This document shows, one piece after another, positions 11,005-11,070 of a DNA stretch of 11,070 bases. Origin of the DNA: Streptococcus parasanguinis (GTDB taxonomy: Bacteria > Bacillota > Bacilli > Lactobacillales > Streptococcaceae); NCBI GenBank assembly GCA_018365265.1, contig JAGZKI010000059.1, positions 1-11,070 on the forward strand. Reading direction: 5' to 3'. The number at the start of each line of letters is the position of its first letter. Within the stretch, counting starts at the first letter, position 1. The position numbers and the translations under genes were made by a program. The notes under the pieces are model-generated. The model made no database searches. It worked only from the letters and a program-made list of their open reading frames with translations, and was not told where the DNA came from.

Positions 11005-11070
11005 CAATTGTTTTTGGATTGTCGAGCAAGACGCAGTGGTTGAGTGGGCTCTACTACGCTGATTTCATCA
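11005..11070. repeat. Start of a probable dispersed streptococcal intergenic sequence
   Basis: The sequence GGATTGTCGAGCAAGACG, continuing as CAGTGGTTGAGTGGGCTC, right after the GGGAC hairpin matches my memory of a sequence that recurs between genes in viridans streptococci. It is cut by the window edge. On the minus strand it is also open as a possible gene tail ending PLRLARQSKNN with a stop at 11004-11006. Which reading is right cannot be decided here. Confidence 0.4.

Noticed and set aside
1..11070. CRISPR array or transposase/IS element
   Set aside because: No regularly spaced repeats and no DDE or Tnp-type coding sequence were found; the only repeats are the att copies, operators, GTTAC motifs, the leader ribosome sites and the lipoprotein linker.

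Overview
This window looks like the chromosome of a viridans-type Streptococcus. The evidence is the low-GC Gram-positive sequence, a tRNA cluster in the order fMet-Phe-Tyr-Trp-His-Gln-Leu, a complete adcR-adcC-adcB-adcA zinc operon whose metal ligands fall at or close to the positions known from S. pneumoniae, and a streptococcal-type lipoprotein. The species cannot be settled from what is visible.

Layout. (1) Positions 1-541: the 3' end of a tRNA cluster (one partial and six complete tRNA genes), ending in tRNA-Leu(CAA). (2) Positions 486-6712: an integrated element of about 6.2 kb bounded by a perfect 56-bp direct repeat. The left copy is the 3' part of the intact tRNA-Leu gene and the right copy is a tRNA fragment at 6657-6712. 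(3) Positions 6713-10308: the ancestral downstream flank. It holds a terminator, an AdcR-regulated promoter and the adcRCBA operon (repressor, ATPase, permease, zinc-binding lipoprotein with a ZinT domain), ending in a terminator. (4) Positions 10331-11070: a monocistronic lipoprotein gene with its own strong promoter, a bidirectional terminator and the start of a probable dispersed streptococcal intergenic sequence.

The element reads as a small mobilizable or plasmid-like integrative element. A leftward operon carries a putative leader peptide, an HTH/coiled-coil protein, a Rep_trans-type replication initiator/relaxase, an unknown 128-aa protein, a DUF3173 (excisionase-like) protein and a tyrosine integrase. 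Facing it is an XRE-family repressor, followed by two cargo genes, a DJ-1/PfpI-family protein and a DUF1697 protein. No coupling ATPase, secretion or virion genes are present, so transfer would need a helper.

The most interesting stretch is the 320-base control region at 4104-4423. It holds overlapping divergent promoters covered by an inverted-repeat operator, two consensus Shine-Dalgarno sequences on the operon strand (one followed by an ATG-TAA start-stop), a 33-codon leader ORF joined to the HTH gene by an ATGA overlap, and a compact antisense RNA gene (extended -10 promoter, hairpin, T-tract) whose loop is complementary to the leader's start codon. This is the architecture of an antisense-RNA plasmid copy-control circuit, here inside a chromosomal element. 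A second notable signal is an oriT/dso-like hairpin at the extreme 5' end of the rep ORF.
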